A stretch of 64,000 nt of DNA from QZKY01 sp964488675 (GTDB taxonomy: Bacteria; Pseudomonadota; Gammaproteobacteria; Burkholderiales; Burkholderiaceae_D): NCBI GenBank assembly GCA_964488675.1, contig CAZAWA010000001.1, positions 1 through 64,000 of the forward strand. The letters are read 5' to 3'. Under the pieces are notes generated by a model. It searched no databases, was not told the origin of the DNA, and was given only the letters and a program-made list of their open reading frames with translations. Positions 16,986 to 25,618 of this stretch are shown here, piece by piece. Every line of letters begins with the position of its first letter. The stretch's first letter is position 1. Both the position numbers and the translations under genes were made by a program.

Positions 16986-18332
16986 GTGTCTGCTGCGAAA
17001 TCGATGAAACGCCTGCTGCTGCCGACGCTGGCAGCCGGTGTTTTGTTTTATGCCCCAGTCGCATCGGCCTTGAGCCTGATGCAGGCTTACGAAGCGGCGC
17101 TGGCAAACGATCCGACCTATCAGGCGGCGCGGCACGAAAACGAAGCCGGTCAGCAAAATCGCGCGATGGGGCGCGCCAGTTTGCTGCCGACAATATCAGC
17201 CAGCTATTCTGCCAACAAGGTTAAAGCCACAGATAGAGAATCAGGTGGCACACCTCAGGCAGACCTCAGATACGACAGTCGTGTAGCAGCAATTTCGCTT
17301 CGTCAGCCGATCTTCAGCCTTGAAGGCATCGCCCGTTATCAGCAAGGTGCTGCCCAGGCGGATTACAGCGAGGCCGTATTTTCCGGGCGCAGCCGGGAGT
17401 TGATCGTGCGCGTGGTCGGTGCCTACGCCGAAGCGCAATATGCAGAGGATCAACTGGCGCTTGCCACCGCCCAGCGCGATGCCTATGTCGAACAGATGAA
17501 GGTTAACCAGCGCGCATTTGAACTGGGTGAGGGTACCAAAACCGATGTACTGGAGACCCAGGCCAAGGCTGAGCTCGCCGAAGCACAGGTCATTGAAGCG
17601 CGCGACAACCTGACAACAGCGCGCAATGCTCTGGCAGGCATCGTGGGAAGGGAGGTATCGAATCTGGACGCGCTTTCAGGCAATTTCCCCATGCAGCCGA
17701 TGAATCCGGCGGGCATCGAACAATGGAAAGAGCTGGCGATGGCACAAAATGCCGAAATCATCGCACAACAGTTCGCAGTTGAAGCAGCGCGCCAGGAAAT
17801 CAACAAGAACCGCGCCGGTCACTTCCCCCGCCTGGATGCGGTTGCCAGCTTCAGCGACAACAAGTCTGAATCCCTGAATTATTTCGGTCAGGAAAATGCC
17901 CAACGCAGCGTCGGCATCCAACTGAACATTCCGATATTTTCTGGCGGCTATGTCAATGCCGCAACAACGCAGGCCGCCGCCAATCATGCCAGGGCAAAGT
18001 CAGAACTGGATGCCAAGATCAACCAGATCATGGTCGAGCTGCGCAAACAGTACGGTCTGGTGAAAAGCGGAGAGCAAAGAATTCGTGCGCTGGAAAACGC
18101 GGTTGTTTCCGCCCGCCTGCTGATCACGGCGACCGAAAAAAGCATACAGGGCGGCGTGCGCATTAACCTTGATTTATTAAATGCCCGACAACAATTGCAT
18201 ACCTCACAACGCGACCTGGCACAAGCCCGCTACAATTACCTGCTGGCCTATCTGCGGTTACGGTATGCCGCAGGCATACTGACCCACCAGGACCTGCGCG
18301 TCGTGGCCGGCTACTTCGTGCCAAGCCGATGA
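16986..18332 (+). CDS. prtF: TolC-family outer membrane channel (PrtF)
   Basis: The 448-residue product has a signal peptide (KRLLLPTLAAGVLFYAPVASA) followed by two outer-membrane-efflux repeats. Typical TolC features are SLMQAYEAALANDPTYQAA at the mature start, long heptad helices, and DLLNARQQLHTSQRDLAQARY near the end. GTG 16986 follows the prtE stop by two bases; ATG 17004 is an alternative that gives a cleaner signal peptide. It forms the outer-membrane exit of the type I secretion system. A promoter for the next operon starts only 10 bp past its stop. Confidence 0.92.
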   Translation: MSAAKSMKRLLLPTLAAGVLFYAPVASALSLMQAYEAALANDPTYQAARHENEAGQQNRAMGRASLLPTISASYSANKVKATDRESGGTPQADLRYDSRVAAISLRQPIFSLEGIARYQQGAAQADYSEAVFSGRSRELIVRVVGAYAEAQYAEDQLALATAQRDAYVEQMKVNQRAFELGEGTKTDVLETQAKAELAEAQVIEARDNLTTARNALAGIVGREVSNLDALSGNFPMQPMNPAGIEQWKELAMAQNAEIIAQQFAVEAARQEINKNRAGHFPRLDAVASFSDNKSESLNYFGQENAQRSVGIQLNIPIFSGGYVNAATTQAAANHARAKSELDAKINQIMVELRKQYGLVKSGEQRIRALENAVVSARLLITATEKSIQGGVRINLDLLNARQQLHTSQRDLAQARYNYLLAYLRLRYAAGILTHQDLRVVAGYFVPSR

Positions 18333-18342
18333 TTGCAAGGCC

Positions 18343-18371
18343 TTGAAATCTCTACGGTTTCAGGGTACAAT
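18343..18371 (+). promoter_or_regulatory. Sigma-70 promoter for the rpsF operon
   Basis: TTGAAA at 18343-18348 and TACAAT at 18366-18371 are separated by 17 bases, a near-consensus housekeeping promoter. It drives rpsF-priB-rpsR-rplI with an untranslated leader of about 65-70 bases. Confidence 0.75.
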
Positions 18372-18387
18372 CTCAGGCTTTCCTCTT

Positions 18388-18415
18388 CCCACACTCGTCT
18401 TGACGCCGGGGTGGG
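18388..18415 (+). ncRNA. Candidate S6:S18 ribosomal-protein leader hairpin
   Basis: Within the rpsF leader, CCCAC (18388-18392) pairs with GTGGG (18411-18415) around a GC-rich bulged loop containing GCCGG. Many bacteria have an S6:S18-binding hairpin with an unpaired CCG-type element at this place, allowing feedback control. The position and general shape fit, but covariation could not be tested. Confidence 0.35.
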
Positions 18416-18446
18416 CGATTTTTCAATCCGTCCAAAAGGAGATTAC

Positions 18447-18830
18447 ATGCGTCATTATGAAATTGTATTTATCGTGCATCCCGATCAAAGCGAGCAGGTT
18501 CCTGCAATGATCGAACGCTACAAAAATACGGTCACCACTCGAGGCGGGAAAATCCACCGCGTTGAAGACTGGGGCCGTCGCCAGTTGGCCTACATGATCC
18601 AGAAGCTCGCCAAGGCGCACTATGTGTGCATGAACATCGAGTGCGACAGCGAAACGCTGACTGAAATCGAAACCGCATTCAAATTCAATGATGCGGTGCT
18701 GCGCCACCTGACTGTCAAAATGAAAAATGCTGAAACCGGCCCTTCCCCGATGATGAAATCGGTGCAAAGGGAGGAGTCTTCCAAGCATCGTAGCGCTGAA
18801 GCCCCGGCCGCTGCGCCTGCTGCCGCCTGA
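18447..18830 (+). CDS. rpsF: 30S ribosomal protein S6
   Basis: The 127-residue product starts MRHYEIVFIVHPDQSEQVPA, the invariant S6 N-terminus, behind AAAAGGAGA at 18434-18442. VEDWGRRQLAYMIQKLAKAHYV is the second family motif. The tail is Ala/Pro-rich (EAPAAAPAAA), variable among S6 proteins. S6 binds S18 in the platform of the small subunit. It leads the operon with priB, rpsR and rplI. Confidence 0.98.
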   Translation: MRHYEIVFIVHPDQSEQVPAMIERYKNTVTTRGGKIHRVEDWGRRQLAYMIQKLAKAHYVCMNIECDSETLTEIETAFKFNDAVLRHLTVKMKNAETGPSPMMKSVQREESSKHRSAEAPAAAPAAA

Positions 18831-18859
18831 TCGCATTTGACTGACGGAAAGGGCGTGAA

Positions 18860-19150
18860 CTGAATCCCGCGAACCAGTTTCAACTTGTTGCCACCATCGT
18901 GGAGCGCGACACATTGCGCTATACCCCGGCAGGCATACCGATAGTGACGGCAAAATTGCTGCACCACTCGAAACAGATTGAAGCAGGCATCGAAAGGCTG
19001 GTTGAATTTGAAATCCCCACACTCGCCTCGGGCGAAATCGCGGGAAGGTTCAATCAGGCGGAAATGGGCGTTACTCACCATTTCACAGGGTTCATGGCAC
19101 GCAAGAGCCGCAACAGCAAAAGCCTCGTATTTCATGTTAATGATTTTTAG
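18860..19150 (+). CDS. priB: Primosomal replication protein N (PriB), apparent CTG start
   Basis: This OB-fold single-stranded-DNA-binding protein works in replication restart and sits between rpsF and rpsR as expected. The conserved N-terminus NPANQFQLVATIVERDTLRY is encoded in full. The only initiator-like codon before it is CTG at 18860, because the frame has a stop at 18842-18844 and no ATG, GTG or TTG in between. A purine-rich GGAAAGGG at 18846-18853 is well placed. From CTG the product has 96 residues. The in-frame GTG at 18899 would remove the first beta strand. Family identity is secure; the start codon is inferred. Confidence 0.85.
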   Translation: MNPANQFQLVATIVERDTLRYTPAGIPIVTAKLLHHSKQIEAGIERLVEFEIPTLASGEIAGRFNQAEMGVTHHFTGFMARKSRNSKSLVFHVNDF

Positions 19151-19195
19151 ACGCTACTGACCAACACAACTAGCGCATTTATTTAGGAGCCCAAG

Positions 19196-19486
19196 ATGGC
19201 ACTCGGTAAAAAATTCGATAAGAGCAAACTCAAGGACAAAAACAAGCGCAAGCAGCAAAATCCGCTGTTCAAGCGCAAGAAATTCTGCCGCTTCACCGCA
19301 GCGAAAGTCGAGCAGGTCGATTACAAGGACATCGATGTCCTCAAGGATTTCATCCAGGAAAACTGCAAGATCATGCCGGCTCGCCTTACCGGCACCCGCG
19401 CGCACTACCAGCGCCAGGTTGACACCGCAATCAAGCGTGCGCGCTTCCTTGCGCTGCTGCCTTACACCTCGCTGCACACAGCGTAA
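19196..19486 (+). CDS. rpsR: 30S ribosomal protein S18
   Basis: The 96-residue product has the S18 core KKFCRFTAAKVEQVDYKDID, followed by ENCKIMPARLTGTRAHYQRQ. An N-terminal basic stretch (KSKLKDKNKRKQQNPLFKRK) is somewhat longer than in E. coli S18, as in other betaproteobacteria. AGGAG precedes the ATG by seven bases. S18 pairs with S6 in the 30S platform. Confidence 0.98.
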   Translation: MALGKKFDKSKLKDKNKRKQQNPLFKRKKFCRFTAAKVEQVDYKDIDVLKDFIQENCKIMPARLTGTRAHYQRQVDTAIKRARFLALLPYTSLHTA

Positions 19487-19519
19487 TCGCGGCCTCGCAA
19501 TAGGATATTGGAGATAAAC

Positions 19520-19972
19520 ATGGAAATCATTCTGTTAGATAAAGTCGGTAAACTCGGGAACCTCGGCGACATCGTGCGCGTCAAGGACGGCTACGCCCGC
19601 AACTTCCTGATCCCGCAAAAATTGGCGCGCCGCGCTACAGCCGCAGCAAAAGCCGAGTTTGAAACCCGCCGCGCCGATCTGGAGAACGCTGCAGCAGAAA
19701 AACTGGCCGCAGCGCGGGCACTGGGCGAAAAACTGTCCGGCATGACCGTTCAAATCCTGCAAAAGTCCGGTGTTGACGGCCGTCTGTTCGGTTCGGTCAC
19801 GAACCACGACATTGCAGAAGCGCTGACCAAACAGGGCTTTGCTGTCGAGAAGGCGCAAATCCGGTTGCCGCAAGGCCCGTTCAAGACTGTCGGCGATCAC
19901 CATCTTGCCGTTGCGCTACACTCTGATGTCGTCGTCGACATCACGGTATCGGTACTCGGCGAACAAGCCTGA
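19520..19972 (+). CDS. rplI: 50S ribosomal protein L9
   Basis: The 150-residue product starts MEIILLDKVGKLGNLGDIV, the standard L9 N-terminal domain, with GDIVRVKDGYARNFLIPQKL as the RNA-binding motif. A long connecting helix and the C-terminal domain (GRLFGSVTNHDIAEAL) follow. GGAG lies nine bases upstream of ATG 19520. It is the last gene of the operon, and an intrinsic terminator follows 14 bp after the stop. Confidence 0.98.
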   Translation: MEIILLDKVGKLGNLGDIVRVKDGYARNFLIPQKLARRATAAAKAEFETRRADLENAAAEKLAAARALGEKLSGMTVQILQKSGVDGRLFGSVTNHDIAEALTKQGFAVEKAQIRLPQGPFKTVGDHHLAVALHSDVVVDITVSVLGEQA

Positions 19973-19986
19973 CAAGGTTCACCGCC

Positions 19987-20022
19987 AATAAAAAACCGCT
20001 GGCATGCCAGCGGTTTTTTATT
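19987..20022. terminator. Bidirectional terminator between rplI and uspA
   Basis: A perfect 36-bp palindrome with 18-base arms (AATAAAAAACCGCTGGCA and its complement) has A and T tracts on both sides. It ends the ribosomal-protein operon and the converging uspA transcript. Confidence 0.93.
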
Positions 20023-20034
20023 GGCCCAAACAAA

Positions 20035-20532
20035 TCAGAAACCGGTCGGCTCAACCCTCGGTTCCTTTGGCTCGCCTAGCGGTTTTTCAAGTCGGTCCAC
20101 CAGGACCGGAACGCGAGCAAGCCCCAGCACCTTGCTGGTCACACTGCCTATCAAGAACTTGTCTAGGCCGGTTCGACCATGTGACCCAATGAAAATCAGG
20201 TCGCAGCCATTCTCCTTGGCGGCATCGGCAATCTTTTGCGCCGGCACATCGGAAAACGCCGTTACAGGCGCGCATTTCACACCCGCGGCCAGCGCAGCAT
20301 CGTATATCGGCTTGAGATGGATGTCTCCGGCCTTCTTCATTGTGGTCTCATATTCCTGCTCTGACGGGTATGTCGGAGGAATGATCTCGACATAAACAGG
20401 ATATTGGTATTCAGGCGAAACGAACAAAGCCACTACTTCCGCGCCAATTTCCCTGGCAAATGAAACGCCCTTGATGGCGGCTGCGGTCGAAAGATCCGAC
20501 CCGTCTGTAGGAACCAGAATTTTCTTGTACAT
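20035..20532 (-). CDS. Universal stress protein (UspA family)
   Basis: The 165-residue single-domain product starts MYKKILVPTDGSDLSTAAA. The ATP-binding signature G-x2-G-x9-G-S appears in GSHGRTGLDKFLIGSVTSKVL. An insertion around residues 40-65 (SPEYQYPVYVEIIPPTYPSE) is common in the betaproteobacterial group. The C-terminal tail (EKPLGEPKEPRVEPTGF) is charged and probably disordered. It is a cytoplasmic stress protein with no defined partner here. Confidence 0.93.
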   Translation of the reverse strand: MYKKILVPTDGSDLSTAAAIKGVSFAREIGAEVVALFVSPEYQYPVYVEIIPPTYPSEQEYETTMKKAGDIHLKPIYDAALAAGVKCAPVTAFSDVPAQKIADAAKENGCDLIFIGSHGRTGLDKFLIGSVTSKVLGLARVPVLVDRLEKPLGEPKEPRVEPTGF

Positions 20533-20658
20533 GATTTCCCCCGGAAAAAAACATCAATCGCGGCGCTTAAGCACCTGTCATTCAGGTAACGCGCCATGCG
20601 CACAGCATAAACCATCCCGCAGAACCGCAATTGCCAAAGATCAATACTGCGATGCGCG

Positions 20659-21969
20659 TCAGGTCAACTCCTCCAGGCGAATCTTGGTCACCTCGCCTAG
20701 CACCGTCGGCAGTGCGTTAATCTTTTCAATTGCCACCAGCATGTTCTTTTCCTGTGTCTGATGCGTCAGCATGATGATATCGGTCCGGTTTTCGCCCTCA
20801 CCCGGCTCTTTCTGGATCATCGCATCGATCGAAATCGTCGCATCCGCCAGAATGCGCGCCACATCGGCCAGTACGCCCGGTTGATCCTTGACATGCATGC
20901 GCAGGTAATAGCTGGTGGTGATTTCAGACATTGGCAGCACCGGGATGTTCGTCATGGCATCGGGCTGGAACGCCAGAGACGGCACACGGTGCTCAGGATC
21001 AGCGGTCGCCAGGCGCGTGATGTCGACCAGATCGGCGATCACTGCGGATGCGGTCGGTTCCGCTCCCGCGCCCTTGCCGTAATACAGCGTTGCGCCCACC
21101 GCGTCACTATGCACCAGCACGGCATTCATCGCGCCTTCGACATTCGCGATCAGGCGCCTGTATGGAATCAGGGTCGGATGCACGCGCAATTCGATGCCGT
21201 TCGGCATGCGCTTGGTGATGCCCAGCAGCTTGATGCGGTAGCCGAGTTGCTCCGCGTAGCGGATATCGGTCGCTTCCAGTTGGGTGATACCTTCGATGTA
21301 AGCCTTGTCGAACTGCACCGGAATGCCGAACGCAATCGCGGACATGATGGTCAGCTTGTGTGCCGCATCAATCCCTTCGATGTCGAAAGTCGGATCGGCT
21401 TCGGCATAGCCAAGTCGTTGCGCCTCCTTTAGAACAACATCGAAATCCAGACCCTTGTCGCGCATTTCGGACAGGATGAAATTGGTGGTGCCATTGATGA
21501 TGCCGGCAATCCATTCGATGCGATTTGCCGTCAAGCCTTCGCGCAGCGCCTTGATGATCGGAATGCCGCCGGCGACTGCCGCCTCGAACGCAACAATCAC
21601 GCCTTTCTCCTGCGCAGCCTTGAAGATTTCGTTTCCATGCACGGCAAGCAGCGCTTTGTTTGCCGTGACGACATGCTTGCCGTTCGCGATTGCCTTCAAC
21701 ACCAGCTCGCGGGCGATGCCATAGCCGCCAATCAGCTCGACCACAATGTCAATTTCGGGGTTGTTGACCACCAGATTGCCGTCACTGACGACTTCACAGT
21801 CTGCGCCGACGATTTGCTTCGCGCGCGCAGTGTCCAGATCCGCCACCATCGTCATCTGTATGCCGCGACCGGCACGGCGCGTGATTTCTTCCTGATTGCG
21901 CTTCAAGACTGTGTAGGTACCACCGCCTACAACACCTATTCCCAGCAAGCCAACTTTGATTGGTTTCAT
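20659..21969 (-). CDS. hom: Homoserine dehydrogenase
   Basis: The 436-residue enzyme reduces aspartate semialdehyde to homoserine for Thr and Met synthesis. ATG 21969 gives MKPIKVGLLGIGVVGGGTYT, the NAD(P)-binding motif; the longer open frame to 22053 has no conserved sequence. The signature AEADPTFDIEGIDAAHKL follows, and the C-terminal ACT domain (YYLRMHVKDQPGVLADVARI) indicates amino-acid feedback. It lies 28 bp after the aminotransferase gene. thrC, a frequent next gene in relatives, is not present downstream. Confidence 0.96.
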   Translation of the reverse strand: MKPIKVGLLGIGVVGGGTYTVLKRNQEEITRRAGRGIQMTMVADLDTARAKQIVGADCEVVSDGNLVVNNPEIDIVVELIGGYGIARELVLKAIANGKHVVTANKALLAVHGNEIFKAAQEKGVIVAFEAAVAGGIPIIKALREGLTANRIEWIAGIINGTTNFILSEMRDKGLDFDVVLKEAQRLGYAEADPTFDIEGIDAAHKLTIMSAIAFGIPVQFDKAYIEGITQLEATDIRYAEQLGYRIKLLGITKRMPNGIELRVHPTLIPYRRLIANVEGAMNAVLVHSDAVGATLYYGKGAGAEPTASAVIADLVDITRLATADPEHRVPSLAFQPDAMTNIPVLPMSEITTSYYLRMHVKDQPGVLADVARILADATISIDAMIQKEPGEGENRTDIIMLTHQTQEKNMLVAIEKINALPTVLGEVTKIRLEELT

Positions 21970-21997
21970 AGTCTCAATATAAATTTGAAAAATTCGT

Positions 21998-23227
21998 TCA
22001 AGCTGTTCCGTACCGCTTGCGGCAAGATTCAAGGAAGCGCGCCAACCTGCCAATGGCGTCGGTCAGATCATGCACATTCGGCAGAAATACCACACGGAAA
22101 TGATCGGGTTCAGGCCAGTTAAAGCCGGAACCCTGCACAACCAGCACCTTCTCGGCTTCCAGCAGATCATAGGCGAACTGCTTGTCATCCTTGATCGGAT
22201 ATACCCTGGGATCGAGACGCGGAAACATGTAAAGCGCCGCCTTCGGTTTCACGCAGGTAACACCGGGGATTTGCGTCAGTAGCCTGTGAGCAAGCTCTCG
22301 CTGCTCATACAAACGGCCACCCGGCGCCACCAGATCATTGATGCTCTGGTAGCCGCCCAGCGCAGTCTGAATCGCATACTGTCCCGGCACATTCGAGCAC
22401 AGGCGCATCGATGCCAGCATGTTCAAGCCTTCGATGTAATCCTTGGCGTGCCGCTTGTCGCCGGACACCACCATCCATCCTGAGCGGTAACCACAGGAAC
22501 GGTAATTTTTCGACAGGCCGTTCATCGTGATGAACATCACATCGTCTGCCAGCGACGCCATTGATGTGTGCGTTGCGCCGTCGTACAGCACCTTGTCGTA
22601 AATCTCGTCCGCAAACACAATCAACTCATGCTTGCGCGCAAGATCTACAATCTGCTGCAGTATCTCGACCGGGTACAGAGCGCCGGTTGGATTGTTCGGG
22701 TTGATGACGACGATGGCTTTTGTGCGAGGAGTGATCTTTTTCTTGATGTCCTCGATGTCCGGATTCCATTCCGACTGCTCGTCACACAGGTAATGCACCG
22801 GCGTTCCGCCCGACAGCGACACCGCTGCCGTCCAGAGCGGATAGTCTGGCGCTGGCACCAGCACTTCATCACCCGCATCGAGCAGCGCGTTCATGCTCAT
22901 GACAATCAGCTCGGAGGCACCATTGCCAATATAGATGTCCTCAATAGTCACACCAGCGATTTTCTTTTCCTGCGTGTACTGCATGATCGCCTTGCGCGGC
23001 GCGAACAAACCCTTGGAGTCGGTATAACCCGCCGAATTTCCCATGTTGCGGATCATGTCGCGCACGATCTCGTCCGGCGGATCGAAGCCGAATGGTGCCA
23101 GATTGCCAATGTTCAATTTGATGATCTTCTGGCCCTCTTCTTCCATTTCCCTGGCTTTTTCCAGGACAGGGCCGCGAATGTCATAACAGACATCAGCCAG
23201 TTTTTTCGACTTTTGTATCGGTCGCAT
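21998..23227 (-). CDS. alaA: Pyridoxal-phosphate aminotransferase (AlaA/AlaT type)
   Basis: The 409-residue fold-type I aminotransferase has PNNPTGALYPVEI, FADEIYDKVLYDGA and the PLP lysine in NGLSKNYRSCGYRSGW. The start MRPIQKSKKLADVCYDIRG at 23227 fits the family better than 23251. AlaA enzymes convert pyruvate and glutamate to alanine and 2-oxoglutarate. In Burkholderiales this gene usually precedes hom, as here. The exact substrate is inferred from the family. Confidence 0.9.
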   Translation of the reverse strand: MRPIQKSKKLADVCYDIRGPVLEKAREMEEEGQKIIKLNIGNLAPFGFDPPDEIVRDMIRNMGNSAGYTDSKGLFAPRKAIMQYTQEKKIAGVTIEDIYIGNGASELIVMSMNALLDAGDEVLVPAPDYPLWTAAVSLSGGTPVHYLCDEQSEWNPDIEDIKKKITPRTKAIVVINPNNPTGALYPVEILQQIVDLARKHELIVFADEIYDKVLYDGATHTSMASLADDVMFITMNGLSKNYRSCGYRSGWMVVSGDKRHAKDYIEGLNMLASMRLCSNVPGQYAIQTALGGYQSINDLVAPGGRLYEQRELAHRLLTQIPGVTCVKPKAALYMFPRLDPRVYPIKDDKQFAYDLLEAEKVLVVQGSGFNWPEPDHFRVVFLPNVHDLTDAIGRLARFLESCRKRYGTA

Positions 23228-23399
23228 GATGCAATCCTTGTATTTCGCCACTTGTGCCGACGCAAGGTGGCGTGCGGCCCAAAAGAGCCATTCTGACGAA
23301 AGAACGCTTATTTATCAAGGCAATTCTCCCTGCATGGGCCGCAGAATGCCGTTACAATGAAGCGTCGTTGAACTCATCCACAGCAACCAGGAGAAACCC

Positions 23400-23885
23400 G
23401 TGGCAGACGCACCCTCCGCAATCGGCCTGACCGTGCCGGATTTTTCAGCCGTGATGACCGGCAACAAGACATTCAAGCTGTCGGACCACAAAGGAAAAAA
23501 TATCGTCCTGTTTTTTTACCCCAAGGACAACACGCCCGGCTGTTCGGCCGAGAGCATGAGCTTTCGCGATCTGTATTCCCGCTTTCAAAGCGAAAATGCA
23601 GAAGTTTTCGGCATCAGCCGCGATAGCATCCGTTCGCATGAAGGCTTCAAGGCCAAGCTGGGGATGCCGTTCGAACTGATTTCCGATCCGGACGAAACGG
23701 TCTGCATGCTGTTCAATGTGATGCAGGAAAAATCCATGTACGGCAAAAAAGTGCGTGGCGTTGAGCGCAGCACCTTCGTGATTGACGAAAAAGGCACATT
23801 GGTGAAAGAATGGCGTGCCTTGAAAGTGCCCGGACATGTCGAACAAGTGCTGCGATTCCTGGTATCCATGAATAAAAATTCCTGA
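23400..23885 (+). CDS. bcp: Bcp/PrxQ-type peroxiredoxin with unusual cysteine pattern
   Basis: The 161-residue thiol peroxidase starts at GTG 23400. The active-site region reads FYPKDNTPGCSAESMSFRD, with the peroxidatic Cys at 48. In E. coli Bcp a resolving Cys lies five residues later; here that position is Met53. The only other Cys is 102 (DETVCMLF), which could resolve in trans or after unfolding, or the enzyme may act as a 1-Cys type. It is divergent from the aminotransferase gene and lies 26 bp upstream of phoH. Confidence 0.92.
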   Translation: MADAPSAIGLTVPDFSAVMTGNKTFKLSDHKGKNIVLFFYPKDNTPGCSAESMSFRDLYSRFQSENAEVFGISRDSIRSHEGFKAKLGMPFELISDPDETVCMLFNVMQEKSMYGKKVRGVERSTFVIDEKGTLVKEWRALKVPGHVEQVLRFLVSMNKNS

Positions 23886-23911
23886 AGTTTCCAAAGCTTA
23901 ACGAGAACCTG

Positions 23912-25618
23912 ATGCCCCTTCCAAAAATTCCGAGCAAACCGGCCACACTGCTCTCCTCCAAGGACTTTCCAATAGCCGCAAAAGGCAAGACCGGTAAACC
24001 TGCCATCAAGCAAATTGTAGAACCTCCGCCCCAACCTGTTGCCAAGGCGCCTGCGGCGGCCAAGCCTGCCACGAAGGCTGTTCCGAAGTCGGCCACCGCA
24101 CCCTTTAAATCAAAGAACGCCAGGGCATTGCTGTCCGACAAACCACCACCGCCAGCAAACAAACCGGCGCACACTCGCCTGAAATCAAGCGCACGACGCC
24201 AGGCCGGCCAATCCGGCATGACGAAATTGTTCGTGCTCGACACCAATGTACTGATGCATGATCCGACCTCGCTGTTCCGCTTCGAGGAACACGATATCTA
24301 CCTGCCGATGTCAACGCTGGAAGAACTGGACAATCACAAACGGGGCATGTCCGATGTCGCGCGCAACGCACGGCAGGTTTCCCGCACACTGGATTCGCTA
24401 GCAGAAGCTATTGACGAAGACGCCATTGATAACGGCATTCTGCTGTCCAAACTGGGAAACAAGGAAGCAAAAGGCCGACTTTTCTTCCAGACCAAACTGC
24501 AAGTCGAAGCACTGCCGGCCGGCCTGCCCGCTGGCAAGACGGACAACCAGATCCTCGGCATTGTGCATGCGCTCGGCAAGGAACAGCCCGGTAGACTGAT
24601 CGTACTGGTGTCGAAGGATATCAACATGCGCGTCAAGGCACGCGCACTCGGGTTGCCTGCAGAAGATTACTTCAACGACCAGGTGCTGGAAGATACCGAC
24701 CTGCTTTATTCCGGCGTGATGGCGCTGCCTGATGATTTTTGGGAAACGCACGGCAAAGGCATGGAGTCCTGGCAAGAAAACAAGGGCGTATTCAACCATA
24801 CCTACTACCGCATCACCGGCCCGCTGGTGCCGTCGATGCTGGTCAACCAGTTCATATATCTGGAACAGCCGGGCGACACGCCCTTCCAGGCGCAAGTCAG
24901 GCAAATCAGCGGCAAAACGGCAGTAATGGAAACGCTGCGCGATTTTTCGCACATGAAGAACAGCATTTGGGGAGTTAACGCACGCAACCGCGAACAGAAT
25001 TTCGCGCTCAATCTGCTGATGAATCCGGACTGCGATTTCGTGACGCTCCTGGGACAGGCAGGCACTGGCAAGACGCTGCTGGCGCTCGCAGCAGGACTGG
25101 CGCAAGTTCTGGAAGCAAAAATCTACAACGAAATCATCTTCACGCGCGTGACCGTGCCAGTCGGCGAAGATATCGGCTTCCTGCCTGGCACCGAGGAAGA
25201 AAAAATGTCGCCCTGGATGGGCGCGCTCGACGACAACCTCGAAGTGCTGAACAAGTCCAGCCATGAAGGCGGTGACTGGGGTCGTGCCGCAACCCAGGAT
25301 CTGATCCGCTCGCGCATCAAGATCAAGTCGCTTAATTTCATGCGCGGACGCACCTTCGTCGACAAGTTCGTGATCATCGACGAAGCGCAAAACCTGACGC
25401 CGAAACAGATGAAGACGCTGATCACGCGCGCTGGCCCCGGAACCAAAATACTCTGTCTTGGTAACATCGCACAGATCGACACGCCATACCTGACCGAAGG
25501 CTCAAGCGGTCTGACCTATGTGGTCGACCGCTTCAAGGGATGGGAGCACAGCGGGCATGTCACGCTGGCGCGTGGCGAGCGCTCGCGCCTTGCTGACTAC
25601 GCGAGCGAGGTTTTATAG
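23912..25618 (+). CDS. phoH: PhoH-family protein with PIN domain (PhoH2 type)
   Basis: The 568-residue product has three parts: a Lys/Pro/Ala-rich, probably disordered N-terminus (about 1-105), a PIN-type nuclease domain (KLFVLDTNVLMHDPTSLF, then STLEELDNHKRGMSDVARNA), and the PhoH ATPase domain. The ATPase has Walker A LLGQAGTGKTLLALAAG and Walker B KFVIIDEAQNLTPKQMKTL. PIN-PhoH proteins act as RNA helicase/nucleases. The first Met is used because a basic N-terminal extension of this kind is typical of Burkholderiales homologs, though the start is not certain. Confidence 0.92.
   Translation: MPLPKIPSKPATLLSSKDFPIAAKGKTGKPAIKQIVEPPPQPVAKAPAAAKPATKAVPKSATAPFKSKNARALLSDKPPPPANKPAHTRLKSSARRQAGQSGMTKLFVLDTNVLMHDPTSLFRFEEHDIYLPMSTLEELDNHKRGMSDVARNARQVSRTLDSLAEAIDEDAIDNGILLSKLGNKEAKGRLFFQTKLQVEALPAGLPAGKTDNQILGIVHALGKEQPGRLIVLVSKDINMRVKARALGLPAEDYFNDQVLEDTDLLYSGVMALPDDFWETHGKGMESWQENKGVFNHTYYRITGPLVPSMLVNQFIYLEQPGDTPFQAQVRQISGKTAVMETLRDFSHMKNSIWGVNARNREQNFALNLLMNPDCDFVTLLGQAGTGKTLLALAAGLAQVLEAKIYNEIIFTRVTVPVGEDIGFLPGTEEEKMSPWMGALDDNLEVLNKSSHEGGDWGRAATQDLIRSRIKIKSLNFMRGRTFVDKFVIIDEAQNLTPKQMKTLITRAGPGTKILCLGNIAQIDTPYLTEGSSGLTYVVDRFKGWEHSGHVTLARGERSRLADYASEVL

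Noticed and set aside
24398..25390. 330-codon reverse frame opposite phoH
   Set aside because: His/Gln/Arg-rich shadow with no motif; phoH on the forward strand is certain.
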